In this document: positions 12,225 through 23,784 of the stretch, piece by piece | Layout of the letters: each line of letters opens with the position of its first letter | How positions within the stretch are numbered: position 1 is the first letter of the stretch | DNA from: Cordilura impudica | Taxonomy: Eukaryota; Arthropoda; Insecta; Diptera; Scathophagidae | NCBI GenBank assembly: GCA_963682025.1 | Contig: OY821518.1 | Location: 225,971,070-226,035,069 of the forward strand | Direction: 5' to 3' | Length of the DNA stretch: 64,000 nucleotides | The notes under the pieces: model-generated | The model's database searches: none | What the model saw: the letters and a program-made list of their open reading frames with translations, nothing else | Told to the model about the DNA's origin: nothing | Made by a program: the position numbers and the translations under genes

Positions 12225-13235
12225 ATTTTCTGTTTGTTTGTTTGTTTGTTCGTTTGACCGCTATATAAATTTTTATTTTTCAACGGATTTCTCTGAAATT
12301 TGGTGCACACGATCTCCGTACTCCAGGAAAGGTCGCCATATGATTCTTACCGGCCACGCCTACTTCTGCGCCCACTTTTTGTATACAAAATTTTTTTGTT
12401 TTTTGGTATATTTGTTCGCTATACAAATTTTTATTTTTCAACGCATTTCTCTGAAATTTGGTACACTCGATCTTTGTACCCCAGGACAGGTCACCGTGTC
12501 CTTCTTGCGGCCACAACTACTTTTACGCCCACTTTTTGTATACAATTCGTTTTCTGTTTTTTGGTATATTTGTTCGCTATACAAATTTTTATTTTTCAAC
12601 CGATTTCTCTGAAATTTGGTACACACGATCTCTCTGCTCCAGGGAAGGTTGACATATTCTTCGTACCGGTCACGCCTACTGTTACGCCCACTTTTAGTAT
12701 ACAATTAATATTCTGTTTTTTGGTACATTTGTTCGATACACAATTTTTTTTTAACGGATTTCTCTGAAATTTGCTACACACGATCTCTATACTCCAGAGA
12801 GCTCGCTATATGACTCTTGCCGGCCACGCCTACTTCTACGCCCACTTTTTAATTTTCTGTTCTTTGGTATATTTGTTCACTATAAAAATTTTTATTTTTC
12901 AAGGGATGTCTAAAATTTGGTCACACGATCTCTATACTAAAGGGAAGGTCACCATATGCTTCTTACAGGCCACGCCTACTTTGCGCCCACTTCTATGTAT
13001 ATAAAACTGATTATTTCCTTTCGTTTGTTTCTTTATTTGATTGCTATACAAACTTTTATTTTTCAATGGCTTTCTCCGAAATTTAGTACATATTCCAGGG
13101 AAGGTCGCCATATGCTTTTTACCGACCACGCCTACGTTTACGCCCAATTTTCATATAAAATTCATATTTTGTTGTGTGGTATATTTCTTCCCTATACAAA
13201 TTTGTAGTCTTCAACGGATTTCTCTGAAATTTGGT
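12225..13235. repeat. Tandem array, ~145-159 bp unit, about six to seven copies
   Basis: Each unit contains a TTTGGTATATTTGTTCGCTA block, TTTTTATTTTTCAACGGATT, CTCTGAAATTTGGTACACAC, and a GGCCACGCCTACTT...CGCCCACTTTT block. The GGTATA landmark falls at about 12405, 12563, 12722, 12866 and 13177. Units differ by substitutions and small indels, so the array is not recent. The whole array lies inside the Helitron. Confidence 0.85.
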
Positions 13236-13257
13236 TTACACGGGAATAACTACACGG

Positions 13258-14333
13258 TGAACAAATTTCCCAAACGTAAAAGAAGGTACCCAAAAGAAAT
13301 GAGCGAATTCCCCATTTTTTTTAATCGAAATAAAAAATGAACTTACTCCCCAAATTCATTCTTTAATTTTTACATATTTTTTTTTAATGAATTTTGTTAA
13401 ATATTTATTTTAGTGAACATTTGCATACTGCTCTCAATATATGTCCTACAATAAATGCATTTAAAATTAGTATTCTTTTCAATAGCATCATTTCTTTGTG
13501 CGGAAGCTACGCGCACGGGGATTACAGCTTAGCTAGAATATCGGAATGATCTGAAAAATATATTTTGACAGTTAAAATAAGTTGGCAACAGTTGCGCGGC
13601 AGCACAGGTGTGGCTGCCAAACGCGCGAAAGCGGCGAGCGGACGCGACGGATGCTCTGAAAAATATGTTTTAGGGATTAAAATAAGTTAACGAGAACTAA
13701 GCGGCAGCACGGGTAGTAGCTGCGAGGAAGCGGCGCGCGGCGCGCGGACGCGACGCGCTCGCGGAACGTAGCTCAGCTAAAATATCGCAATGATTTGAAA
13801 ACTATATTTTGGCGATTAAAATAAGTTGACAACAACTGCGCGGCAGCACGTGTGTGGCTGCCAAACGCGCGGAAGCGGACGCGACTCGCTCGCGGAACAC
13901 AGCTTAGTGAAATGTCGTATGATAAATTTTATCTACGTATGTGAAATAATTACCTGTTGATCAAAATAAGCCACACATATACTATAAGCAGTTGCTTAAA
14001 GAAACCTTGCGACACAGTATTAAACGTCGCATTAGTTTTTCATTTCTGAAACTTGAATTTGACGTCTCTGCTCAATGATGATCACTCATTGAATGAAGTA
14101 ATTCAATTTTTAAAAGTTCTGATTCTTTTAATTTGCAAACGATTCCGTTATATTTCATGTTTATAAATAAACTTTAAAAAAAAGTTAAAGCGGTTTGGCA
14201 ACTTATTTTTAAAGCATTTTATAAAAAACTTCTAAACTAAAAAATCAAAAAATTTTGAATTGAAATAAAAAATGGATTTACTGCGCATACAAATTTTTGG
14301 GGAGAAAGTTCATTTTATTGGGGAATTTGTTCA
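13258..14333. mobile_element. Possible element nested in the Helitron
   Basis: The left edge reads TGAACAAATTTCCC and the right edge reads GGGGAATTTGTTCAA, an inverted pair. Further in, both sides carry related AAATAAAAAATG-type blocks. The Helitron-like sequence resumes after the right edge. This suggests a TIR element inserted into the Helitron. I could not identify a target-site duplication or any coding region. Confidence 0.4.
13540..13910. repeat. GC- and CpG-rich tandem repeat, about three units
   Basis: Three units share ATATTTTGRC-GATTAAAATAAGTT followed by GCGCGGCAGCAC, GTGGCTGCCAAACGCGCG and AAGCGG...GGACGCGACG. Spacing is roughly 105-140 bp. The stretch contains runs such as GCGGCGCGCGGCGCGCGGAC, in stark contrast to the AT-rich surroundings. 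Confidence 0.75.
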
Positions 14334-14689
14334 ATGGGGACTAAGTACTCAGCGCCTGGTAAGCATAGTGAACCATTTTTCAAGTCAAAGGCATTTTTAT
14401 CTCGGGCAAGACCGGGTAAAAACAGCTAGTTTTTGATAAAAAAAAAACAAAAAAATCACCTTTTTCTGAAATTAAAAAAACCGTTGAGTTTGACAGCATG
14501 CCACGCACTCAATTAGCAATAGTTTAAATTAATTTTTTAGCTACCTTAATCTGGATATATTAGATAAAAAAGGCGTTAAAATTTTAAAAATCGGTGACAA
14601 AAAAAAATAGACTTTTTGCCAATGAAATCAAAATTTCAGCCACTGTCTAAGCAAAACCTGAGAATAAATTGTTTTTTTATGCACTAAAA

Positions 14690-15030
14690 AAAATAAATAA
14701 ATATTTTGTGATATTTTTTCTTTTCATTAAATGTGGAATTATTTTTGTAAAAGGAGTTACCTTACGGGATAATGATGATCAAATGATGCTAGCGTTAAGA
14801 TTAATTTGTTATTATTATTAATTTATTTATTTATATTTTCTGTGTCGTGAAGTAATTAGAAAACACTCCTGAAAGAAGTCTGAAAAAACAGACGAAACTT
14901 TAAGTGAAAAATGGATATTAATTGATTTTTATTTACACCAAATTTGACCATCATTAGCCCGTTTGGAAACTCCTTTTACAACAATAAAAATATTTCATTT
15001 TCGCACAAAGAAAATTTTGTTCGTTATTTC
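14690..15030. mobile_element. Small inverted-repeat element (MITE-like)
   Basis: TTGTAAAAGGAGTTACC with CGGGATAATGATGATCAAAT (about 14747-14787) recurs in inverted orientation at about 14943-14983, as ATTTGACCATCATTAGCCCG and GGAAACTCCTTTTACAA. Weaker inverted similarity extends outward to about 14690 and 15030. The loop is AT-rich and non-coding. Confidence 0.6.
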
Positions 15031-15970
15031 ATTCTGAATATCTCTGAAAATGTTTATTATATAAAAAATTGTATTAGCATAGATCCTAGATAATTTAAAT
15101 GAAAATTTCTTGATGATTTTTATAACCAAATTGGTCAAGTTGTGTTTAAGTTATGACAAAATCGGTGGATAATCGTCTTCAAAAATCCCAAATTAAAAAA
15201 AAAAAAATTGTTCATAAAATCTTAAATTTTGACTGTATTTGTTGTTAGAGACATATAACATAGAAAAGTATATAAGTGCCGCTTGTAAGAATCTGTTCAT
15301 TTTCACATAAATGTGTATACTTTTTATAATGAGGTGTAAACCAATTAGCTTATATTTTACAACAATGCTGGCCTAAAAATATTAGTGTAGGTTCCTTGGA
15401 TGTATGTTTTTACAGTTTCTTTAAAGCTTGCAAATAAAGTTAAGAAATAAGCTCTGAGGCCTGCTTCACACTTGCAATCAATTTTCTAGACTATAACTTT
15501 ATCCGCTAAGATAGCATCATCCGTTAAGTGGATTTATGAAAATATTTGTCAATTTCAGTGTTTACTAAATGTCAAGGTATGGTCTGCTTAAAGAAATTTT
15601 TATTTAGTTTACTGAAACAATGAACAAAAAAAAATTGTTATTGCTAAAATTAATAAACTTAAAAATGCACGTAACATCTCAGTTTTTACTTAAATTACAC
15701 TTTTCTAACAAATCTCAGAGTAAGAATATCGTCACTTTTAACCACTAAATAGATATGTATGGATTCTCCCAAATGTAAAGTTAATAAAGAATATTTATAA
15801 AATGTACATTAAGTTCTTAATAAATTGCCTTACAATCGATCAATGGATAATATACGATAAGTAGAACGAACCACAATGGAAACTACTACAAAATATATTT
15901 TTGACGACTGGAATCGTAATTGGATCATAAAACTAAAAACCTTTTATTAATTTATTAATTTTGAAATAGC
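15031..15970. other. AT-rich stretch, nothing recognised
   Basis: No gene or repeat recognised. Confidence 0.35.
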
Positions 15971-16205
15971 TGTGCGTGACTAAGTCAAAGTTAATCTTTT
16001 TCACAGCAAGTGTATGGACCAAGTTTCACATCGATCGTATGAGGGGAAATGACATTTAGATCACTCCGTGACTTTGTGTGACTATGCGTGACTACCCCAA
16101 AATTATTCCGTAGTCACAACAAGACTATGAGCCAAGTTTCAGGTCAATTGGATAAGGGGTAATGGGGTTGCCCCACGACAGACAGACAGACAGACAGAGA
16201 GAATG
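15971..16205. repeat. Family D dispersed repeat with GACA microsatellite
   Basis: Contains GTGCGTGACTAAGTCAAAG, an internally repeated CGTGACT/TGTGACT motif, GGATAAGGGGTAATGGGG, and a terminal (GACA)5-6 run. A part in the opposite orientation is found at about 46630-46710. It resembles a mini-me-type repeat in carrying a GACA/GTCT proto-microsatellite. Confidence 0.55.
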
Positions 16206-16363
16206 AGTTAAAAGAAAGAGGTTAAAAAATAACAAAACTTAAAAGTAGTCATTTGTATGCTTTTTACAAAACAATGGAAACCTTTACTCCAAAATAATTG
16301 AAAAGCTTCCTTACCCTCTATTGCAGTGAAGGCCGTACCAAGAACGATTGTGCTCGGCTTCAT

Positions 16364-17116
16364 ATATCTGTGGTTTTCTAGAATAACCGCGTATGTCATA
16401 AAATCAAAATGTTAAGGGGAGCCAAAAAACGTTATATTATAAATTATGGGCTCGATATAAAGTTTTTAGAGCTTTTTATTTAACAGTCCTGTAGATATGG
16501 GCAATAAATACTTAATATAAAATTTTGTGTCAAAAATCTTCAGAGGAATTGATCCTAGAGAAGGACGAAAAAACAATATGTAAATAACACTTAAACTGTG
16601 TGAATATAAAACAACCTATGTCGACAAATGTCGTTTTCTTTGAAAAAGAAAACTACCAATGCAACCACCCATGTAGACATAAGTTGTTGTTGCTTGAAAA
16701 ATGGATTTTTTTGTTCGTCAACAAAAAGTTTACGGGACTTAGGATGAGAATATAACAACGAATCAAGAATAATAGTGACAAAAAATAACAGAAATAAACA
16801 CACAAGTTTTTATAAGTGGTTATAAACTGAAAACTAATCCAAAATTATTTTTAATTTTTTTCATTAATAACAACGTATGTCGCTATGTGTCGTTGTCAGC
16901 GATCAAATGTAGGTTGACATAAGTCGTTAGTGCTGCAAATTAATTTAATAAACATTTAAGTTACGTCGTTATTTAAAGAAAAAGCTTAGAAATGTCCAAT
17001 ATTTTTTTTTTAAATTTAACACATGTAAAGAGCGTTAAAAATTAATATATTTGGCATCGTTAACTCAAAACTGACAAAAATGGACATACGTGGTTATTCC
17101 AGAAAACCACAGATAT
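16364..17116. repeat. Inverted repeat pair (34 bp) around a 685-bp interior
   Basis: GACATACGTGGTTATTCCAG plus AAAACCACAGATAT at 17083-17116 matches the reverse complement of 16364-16397 with two mismatches. The interior contains repeated GTCGTT / GACATAAGTCGTT-like words in both orientations (near 16616, 16672, 16872, 16908 and 16962). Likely the inverted ends of an unrecognised element. Confidence 0.55.
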
Positions 17117-17235
17117 GTGTACAGTCGAACGAAAACAAAAATACTCACCAAAGAGTAAAAGTAACAACAATTTCATTCAGTCTTATGAAAGCTTTTGACC
17201 AAAGCAGGTCTATGTCGCATTGTGTTTTGAAATTC

Positions 17236-17405
17236 ATATATGTGACCTTCTCCGAGAAAAGGGACCTAGTGTGTCAAAAAACGGGTTGTGTCAAAAACGG
17301 TGGATTATAGTACCTAAAAGGGTGTAGAAACTTTAAATGCGTTTTTTTTCTCAATACTTAATTTTCAGACACTAGGTCCCTTTTCTCGGAGAAGGTCACA
17401 TATAT
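17236..17405. repeat. Perfect 37-bp inverted repeat with 96-bp loop
   Basis: The left arm 17236-17272 begins ATATATGTGACCTTCTCCGA and ends GGGACCTAGTGT. The right arm 17369-17405 is its exact reverse complement. The loop includes ACGGGTTGTG and CTAAAAGGGTGTAGAAAC. The perfect arms imply recent formation or ongoing constraint; a MITE or foldback remnant is the simplest reading. Confidence 0.85.
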
Positions 17406-18047
17406 AATTTTTTTTAATAGGTACACAGAGAATATTTGTTGAGAAAATTTCGAAGACTTGATAAACTTAATTACGCAAAGCAGTTGAATCTGCTATAAAT
17501 TAAACATTTTCTATAAATTACATACGTCGCCTCCATTTGACAACATTATATCTGTCTTTTATGCATTTTTTTTTTTATTTTAAAAAATATCCAGTTACTG
17601 CAGGCTGGTAAGTTTTTTTAGTTTTTGGTAACATACCACTTATTAACTTTTGAATTTTCTTATCTTTTTAAGTTTTGCTATTTTTTTGTTTTTTTTTTTT
17701 TTTGTTTTTTAAAGAAATGAATTACTTATTATTACTTATTTGATTTAATAAACTTCAAACTTATGGATAAAAGAGATTAAATGTTCTTCACATTTTTTTT
17801 TACATTTTCAGAATATAAGATTTAAAATTTTAAAACAAAATATATTTAAAATTTTACCATATTCTTCGTGAACTCAACTATTTTCCCTTTTAGTCATTCA
17901 TAAACACATTCATACAAAATGTACACAAACCCATTTAATATCGGCATTGTGTTACGTCTATGGATTTCGATCAGTATAGTAAAACTAACACATGCTCGTA
18001 AACACTACTACTAACTCAATTCTCTCGGTGGCCACCACTGCTCTATT
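17406..18047. other. AT-rich stretch, nothing recognised
   Basis: Contains T and A homopolymer runs, including one near 17690-17710. No gene recognised. Confidence 0.35.
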
Positions 18048-18290
18048 TATACACTACACCATATGTGTATAATAATAACTTTGTGCTGCTATTTGTAACA
18101 CCAAAAATATTTGAGCTAGACCCATGTTTTATTACACCGATCGACTCAGAATCACTTTCTGAGTCGATTTAGCGATGTCCGTCCGTCTGTCCGTCTGTGT
18201 GACCATGTAAACCTTGTAATCAAGCTACAGGTCGCAAATATGAATATATTTTGATGAAATTTGGTATGTATATAAGCCTTTATCGGCAGA
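18048..18290 (+). mobile_element. Family A 5' fragment (A5)
   Basis: Starts with a diverged terminus (TATACACTACACCATATGTG) and runs through the GTCC tract (GTCCGTCCGTCTGTCCGTC) to CCTTTATCGGCAG, then stops abruptly. Its 3' half is missing. Confidence 0.8.
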
Positions 18291-20072
18291 TTTTATTGTT
18301 CAGGTCGGAGCTGAAAATCGAAAAAATTTTCTATCCCATGATAGAGACAAATTAATTTGATATATAAAAACATACGCTTAATAAAAGATTCAATTACATA
18401 ATAAATTAAAAACCGAATTAAACTTCCCGATTTCATAAAAAAATTTACATTCTATAAAAAAATTTACATTCCTTAAGGAATGGAAATAATGGGTAGGTAA
18501 GTTAGAAAAACGTGTTTGGGAGGAAAAATTAAGTGAGGTTGATCATATATCTTACCCGTCTATTGGCATCCTAGGTGCTGCAGGGGCTACATTCAACAGT
18601 TTCATAAAAGTACCATATTGCATTGCATTGCAGAGATAAAGTTCAGATATGTTTTCGGAAAATGTTGTGACAAAAATCTAATGGAGGCAGTTATTGGACT
18701 TTTTCTTCTGTATACTTCTAGACTGTAATGTAAATTTTGTATGCGAGTCCATGTATGACAGAAGGAGTATATATCATCTAAAAAATGTTGTGGGTAGAAA
18801 ACTAATAGGAGTATGTCATTCATTTGACAATTTCATAAAATTTTAAACTTTGCATGGGAGCCTCTTAAAGAATGGGGATAGGGATATTGCAATATTGAAT
18901 TTAAGACACTTGGTTTTGTATTTATTAGTATTTATTTACTGCAACAAATAAAACTGTGTGCGACCTAACCAACTTGCTTTTTTTTCTTTACAATAAAACA
19001 GATGAAATTTGCTCTTACATGTTGTCGTCCACATAAATTAATTAAGAGCCTCTTTAATTTGACATCATGGGGCGATATTATTTTAAATACCATACACACT
19101 TTCTACGATTTAAAGTGCTTTTAGTTTAAATTTGTCATGAGAAAATTTGATTCAATTAATTAAGACGATGAATAATTAATTGAACAAAGAAATGACCGTC
19201 TTGCAACATCTTCACTTAAAGTCCCATTTCGTCAATTTAAGATGATACTCGTAACATTGAAAATATGCTTATTTATCTTAAGCCCAGGGTTAAGTACTAC
19301 ACTAAAGCAGGACAATACATGTAGATTCAACGATGTACATCAAGCAAAAACTTGTATTCCCAGAGTAGAAATTAGAAAATTTTTATTTAGAAAAAACTTT
19401 AAACTAAAATTAAAATAACTGCAACCTTGTCCACAGATTCAAGTGTCAATCTTATTTTGGGAAAAAAAAAAAGAAAATAAAAAATAAGAATAAAGTTTAT
19501 TAAGTGCTGAATATCATTACAAATATAAATTTTATGTGCATATAAAATGCTGTATACTTTTCCGGCATTACTTTTTACAACCACAACAGATACAGGGTTT
19601 TATTTATTTTATTTGTCAACAGATTTGCATTTAAATGACAAAAAAAAAAAAAAATTAACAGAAATGCAAAAAAATTCAGTAGAGAGATCATACCCAATTT
19701 TATTAAAGCGAAGTTTGGCTCCATAAGCCAAAAGATTGTATAATCAATTTTTATATGGCCAAGAACAGTTCCTGGAAGAGTAACCAAAGAAACAAAGTAA
19801 TAGTTTTATAGAATAATTTTAACAATTGCAGTTACTGTATACCCAGTATGCAAAATTTGTCGATGTCGTGTCGAAATAGAATATTTTTTTTCGTCAAATT
19901 ACATCGACATCCAGTTCCATATAATGCTAATAATAAGCGTATCCAGAAAATCCTCAGACTTATATAGTCGAGAGGGCATCGATATATTTTAATCTCTTTG
20001 TTTTTATTTTGGAAAAATTGCATTATCGAAATTTTAGATCCCCATAAACAAACATTCATCATATATAACAAT
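18291..20072. other. AT-rich stretch, nothing recognised
   Basis: Short open frames only (60-79 codons), with no recognisable motifs. Confidence 0.4.
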
Positions 20073-20290
20073 TGAATTATAGTCAGTCTAGACCGACTAT
20101 ACCTTATACCATGAGCTTATAGAAAACGTCTTAGGGGTAACTAATTGGATTTAAAATTTAAGTATTAACCAAATTTGATTGACATTATAATAAATTTGGT
20201 CCCCGCCAGTAAGAAAATGTTTATATTGGATGCTATCGTTATATGGTCCAGAAATGGACCGTTCACGACCAATATTTTTTTTGAAATGAA
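20073..20290 (-). mobile_element. Family A fragment, minus orientation (decayed)
   Basis: ATAGTCAGTCTAGACCGACT near the left edge is a family A palindrome with one mismatch, followed by TATACCTTATACCATG (the subterminal inverted repeat). Later GGATGCTATCGTTATATGG and CCAGAAATGGACCG match the family interior in reverse. The rest has decayed. Confidence 0.65.
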
Positions 20291-20499
20291 CGACTATTTT
20301 GGAGGGTTGGGGAAGGGATCAAAGTGGAAAAGCATTGTATGATGTATCGAGCTAAATAAAAATTAAGTTACACAAAAGTTTAAAGCCTACCCGCATTAAC
20401 CGTTGTGTCATTTGTGAGAAGCTATCCAGAATAGATACCAAACAATTAAGTAAATTATTGACAGTCTTGAGCGACTATATATAAATTACTGTAATAAAG

Positions 20500-21550
20500 A
20501 AACCCTTGGGACTTTGTCTGAATTCATGGGTTATTAGTGTTTGTAGTCGAAAAAAAAACTGACGGGATAGGTCTAATTGTCGTGGCACCCCCCCATATAA
20601 AGTTAATATATAATGTCATATATCTGGAGTACTGTAACTTCAAAAATCTTGGGACATCGTGTGAGTTCATAAGTTATTAATGTGAATAGCCTAACAAAAA
20701 ATGGGCTGGATCGGACCAATTTGCGTGGCACATCCTGTACAGGAAAATATGAAGTACTATGAAAATGACAGTCTTGCAATTTTTATAAACACATTAATTA
20801 CCAATGTCAGTAGTCGTGGAAAATATGGAATCGCCAAAATCAAAAATCGCAGAAAACAAAAATCGCCAAAATCAATAATCACAAAAAACAAAAATCGCCA
20901 AAGTCAAAAATAGACAAAACGGAGAATCGCGAATAACAAAAATTGCCAAAAACAAAATTACCAGAACCGAAAATCGCGAATAACAAAAATCGCAAAAAAC
21001 AAAAATTGCCAAAATCAAAAATCGGCAATCCGAAAATCGCGAACAACAAAAATCGCCAAATCAAAAATCGTAAAAAATAAAAATCGCTGAAGCCAAAAAT
21101 TGCCAAATCAAAAATAGCTAAAATCAAAAATCACCAATATCAAAAATTGCCAAAATCAAAAATCGGCAATACGAAAATCGCGAGCAACAAAAATCGCCAA
21201 ATCAAAAATCGTAAAAAAAAAAAAATCGCTGAAGCCAAATATTGCCAAATCAAAAATAGCTAAAATCAAAAATCGCCAAAATCAAAAATCGCAAAAAACA
21301 AAAATCGCCAAAATCAAAAATAGCAACAACAAAAATAAATAAAAATTGCCTAAGTCAAAAATCGCCAAACCAAAAATCGCGGTCAAAAAAAAATCGCGAA
21401 AACCAATAAAAAAACACCGAAAATCGTAAAAATAAATAAGCGCCAAGTCAAAATCGACAAAATCAAAAATCTCAAAAAAAAAAAAAAAAAAAAAATATTT
21501 TTTTACAGATTTTTATTTCGCTACGATGGGTATAGCGAAGAGCATTTTCT
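20500..21550 (+). mobile_element. Element C, copy 1, with internal minisatellite
   Basis: The left flank (ATGTCATATATCTGGAGTAC, ATGGGCTGGATCGGACCAAT, TGCGTGGCAC, ACTATGAAAATGACAGTCTT) and the short right flank (TTATTTCGCTACGATGGGT) both recur in reverse at 55955-56700 around a similar minisatellite. The two loci are therefore copies of one dispersed element carrying its own repeat array. Non-coding; the 82-codon frame at 20879-21127 is produced by the array. Confidence 0.75.
20823..21490. repeat. Minisatellite, ~15-17 bp unit (AAAATCGCCAAAATC)
   Basis: About 40 imperfect units of the AATCGCCAAAATCAAA type, with variants AATCGCGAATAACAAA, AATCGGCAATCCGAAA and AATAGCTAAAATCAAA. A run of about 19 A closes it. 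Confidence 0.9.
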
Positions 21551-22270
21551 TACAGCTGGTAGGATATAAAAAGTTTAAGCAATTTGAATAATGTGAGCAC
21601 GCATTGGAGTTAAAAATAAGTTTTTGAAATTTTGGTCAAACAATTTAAAGTAAGCATAATCAAGCACTTTTTTCATTTCAGAAATCATAACTTTTAAAAT
21701 AATAAAGATATTTTAAAAGTTAGATATGACTTTGAAAGATGACTTCCTTGCCTTTAAAAAGAGTGCTGGTTGGTGGTGGATGCACAGAGGGCTTCAATAT
21801 GTCCTATCAAAGTTCAATATTATTATTGGTGGTAATATTACATGTTGCAAATATAAAGATACTGTGCTGAAATTTGGAACTTAAAGTGTTTTTAATCCAT
21901 ATACAAGACCTACTTAAATTTGCTGGAATCGATCGATGTTTGGACCTAGTCCCCATACAAATTTTCCTTAAAAATTGGTTCTAATGCCACTGAATGTTGC
22001 AACTGTTATTCTATTGCGATTAAATTTGAGTCGTAAGGGTTTATTAGAGATCTATAAAAAATCTTTGAAATCGGTTCACGTATGGACCTAGTCCCCGTAC
22101 AAATTTTCTTCAAAATTTGGTCAAAATGCCACCAAAAATGCCAAATTTGCTAATTTCTTTATTGTCTTTAAAAAAAAAATTAATGAAATCAGACCACTTT
22201 TTGACCTATTTTCCCGATTTTTTTTATAAAGAAAAACACCCAAAGTTCTCAAATATTTCGCAATGAAATT
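21551..22270 (+). repeat. Distant family A-like sequence
   Basis: Phrases such as TTGGACCTAGTCCCCATACA (twice, at about 21940 and 22085) and AATTTTCTTCAAAATTTGG are shared in style with the family A interior. The ends, palindrome and GTCC tract are absent. Probably an older related family. Confidence 0.4.
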
Positions 22271-22389
22271 TTATTAATTAACCACTCAAAGGACATATAA
22301 TTTCATAATACATATTGTTTAAATCCGAAAGTCTTCACGTTTTCACTAAAAAATTAAGTACTACAAATTGAATTAACATAACAAATGTA

Positions 22390-23342
22390 GGGGAAGAGGT
22401 TGAGTTGTGGCCACCACAGCGTATGTTTTGACCTAAAGCGTATGTGTTTTTCTTGCAAAAGTCATTTGTGTGTCATGGCAACATGTTCTTTTTGTACCGA
22501 GTACCGAAACGGGCAGAGGCGTCTGCTTTGTGCTGGGAACAAATTTATTTTTCTGTGCTTGAAAAAGACCAATAATATAAATTTACCCCTTTTCAATAGA
22601 GTTATAAATCGAAGTGAATCAATCAAAAATGTGAGTGCAATGCATTTTTATTCAGTAAATTCATTGTACTTTGTGAGTAAATATCGATTGCAACCAATAT
22701 GTTGACACCAAAAAAAATTTTCACCACATCTCAAGATGGCTGCAAAATTGGGTTGTGGCCACTAAAATTGGTTGGGTTGTGGCCACCCTTTTTTTTTAAT
22801 GGCGAAATATCGTCGTAGATGTCAAAATAGCTACCCAGTAAGCAATATAACACATATAAGCAATAACTCGGTGTGTAGGGCAGATGTGAGTGCGATAGTC
22901 GACTAAAGTTTATAAAACTGCTTACTGTGTATTTTAATGGTGTTTTTATGTGAGTCAGAAGACGAATAATGCCATTTATTTATCATTATTATTTTTTATT
23001 TAGTTTTAAGTTTTTCTCAATAATAATGCCAATGAAGGCTTTGAAAATAAATAAACTTTAAGTTTTTCTATATTCGAAGTGGTTTTTCTTCATATTTTCC
23101 TATTTTTGCCAGATTTTCCAAGGGTGGCCACAACCCAACCAAAAAAAAATTTGCCCCAAAAATGGCCACTTCACAAAATTTAGAAAAAAAATTTCTATTT
23201 GACGAAATTGATTTAGTTCCTTCACCAGCAGTTAGCCAATGTCTCTAGCTTTCCATAGATACCCAGTTGTCCGAATAATTTGCACCTGGTGAAAATTTAT
23301 AAGCCGAAAACCTAACTATGGCCTCAACCCAACCTCTTCCCC
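22390..23342. mobile_element. TIR element built around GGTTGGGTTGTGGCCAC
   Basis: Left end GGGGAAGAGGTTGAGTTGTG and right end CCTCAACCCAACCTCTTCCC are inverted with few mismatches (~24 bp). The core GGTTGGGTTGTGGCCAC also occurs inside: direct copies at about 22745 and 22770, and an inverted copy at about 23120-23143. This gives a nested, roughly symmetric arrangement. The 101-codon frame at 22400-22705 begins inside the terminal repeat and has no recognisable domain. No clear target-site duplication. Likely a non-autonomous DNA transposon. Confidence 0.65.
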
Positions 23343-23613
23343 AATTCATATATTAATTATATTTAACTGTATATTTATTTTGTTAAAATAGATATTTTTA
23401 TTTAAAAATTTTCTTCAAAATAATTGATATCATTTGAAGTGGTACTATAATTTCGTTACTATAATTAAAATAAAAAAAAAAAAACGTCCGAGCACAAGAA
23501 AATCGAATGTACCAATAATGCAGAATTCGAAAACAAAAGCAATAGTGTTAAAATCTAAGCACACTTTGTTTTCAGAGATTCATTTAAAAACAAAACACAT
23601 AAACAATTAAACA

Positions 23614-23780
23614 AACAAGTAAGAGTGTTAAGTTCGGCTGTGCCGAATTTTTTGATACCCTCCACCTGAGTCTTAAACTCTATATTACACCCAATGTTGA
23701 GTACGGCTACCACTTTTAAACTTTTGCCGACTCTGAAACATTAAATCCGAATACCAAAATTCAAATGATTCTTGTCTAAA
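23614..23780 (-). mobile_element. Family B end fragment (B3)
   Basis: The best-preserved B terminus in the window: AACAAGTAAGAGTGTTAAGT, the hairpin TTCGGCTGTGCCGAA, then GATACCCTCCACCTGAG. It is cut off by the minisatellite that follows. Confidence 0.85.
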
Positions 23781-23784
23781 AATT

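Larger units (their letters stand above)
12207..14429 (+). mobile_element. Non-autonomous Helitron
   Basis: The left end is TCTATATATATAAAATTC, directly preceded by A. The right end is CAGCTAG, directly followed by T. That fits canonical Helitron ends (5' TC, 3' CTRR) in an A/T target with no duplication. About 10 bases before CTAG lies CTCGGGCAAGACCGGGT, which resembles a decayed terminal stem-loop with one arm mutated. No Rep or helicase coding is inside. The interior is a ~150-bp tandem array, then an apparent secondary insertion carrying CpG-rich repeats. The several overlapping 60-155 codon frames at 12.2-13.3 kb come from the tandem array. Confidence 0.7.

Noticed and set aside
12238..13340. 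Overlapping 60-155 codon frames on both strands as genes
   Set aside because: They arise from the ~150-bp tandem units, repeat the same peptide pieces and overlap each other in all frames.
10722..14652. CAGTGGCTGAAA (10730) and TTTCAGCCACTG (14634) as ends of one hAT-type element
   Set aside because: The flanking 8-bp sequences do not match and unrelated elements lie between. The match may be chance or two separate MITE ends.
17236..17405. MicroRNA precursor
   Set aside because: Arms are 37 bp and perfect with a 96-nt loop, unlike a typical fly pre-miRNA. A foldback element is more likely.
20879..21127. 82-codon frame rich in I/F/L
   Set aside because: Translation of the AAAATCGCC minisatellite.
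20823..21490. CRISPR-like array
   Set aside because: Units are ~15-17 bp with no unique spacers and lie in a eukaryotic transposon.
22400..22705. 101-codon Cys-containing frame as a zinc protein
   Set aside because: It begins inside the terminal inverted repeat and its Cys residues show no regular spacing.
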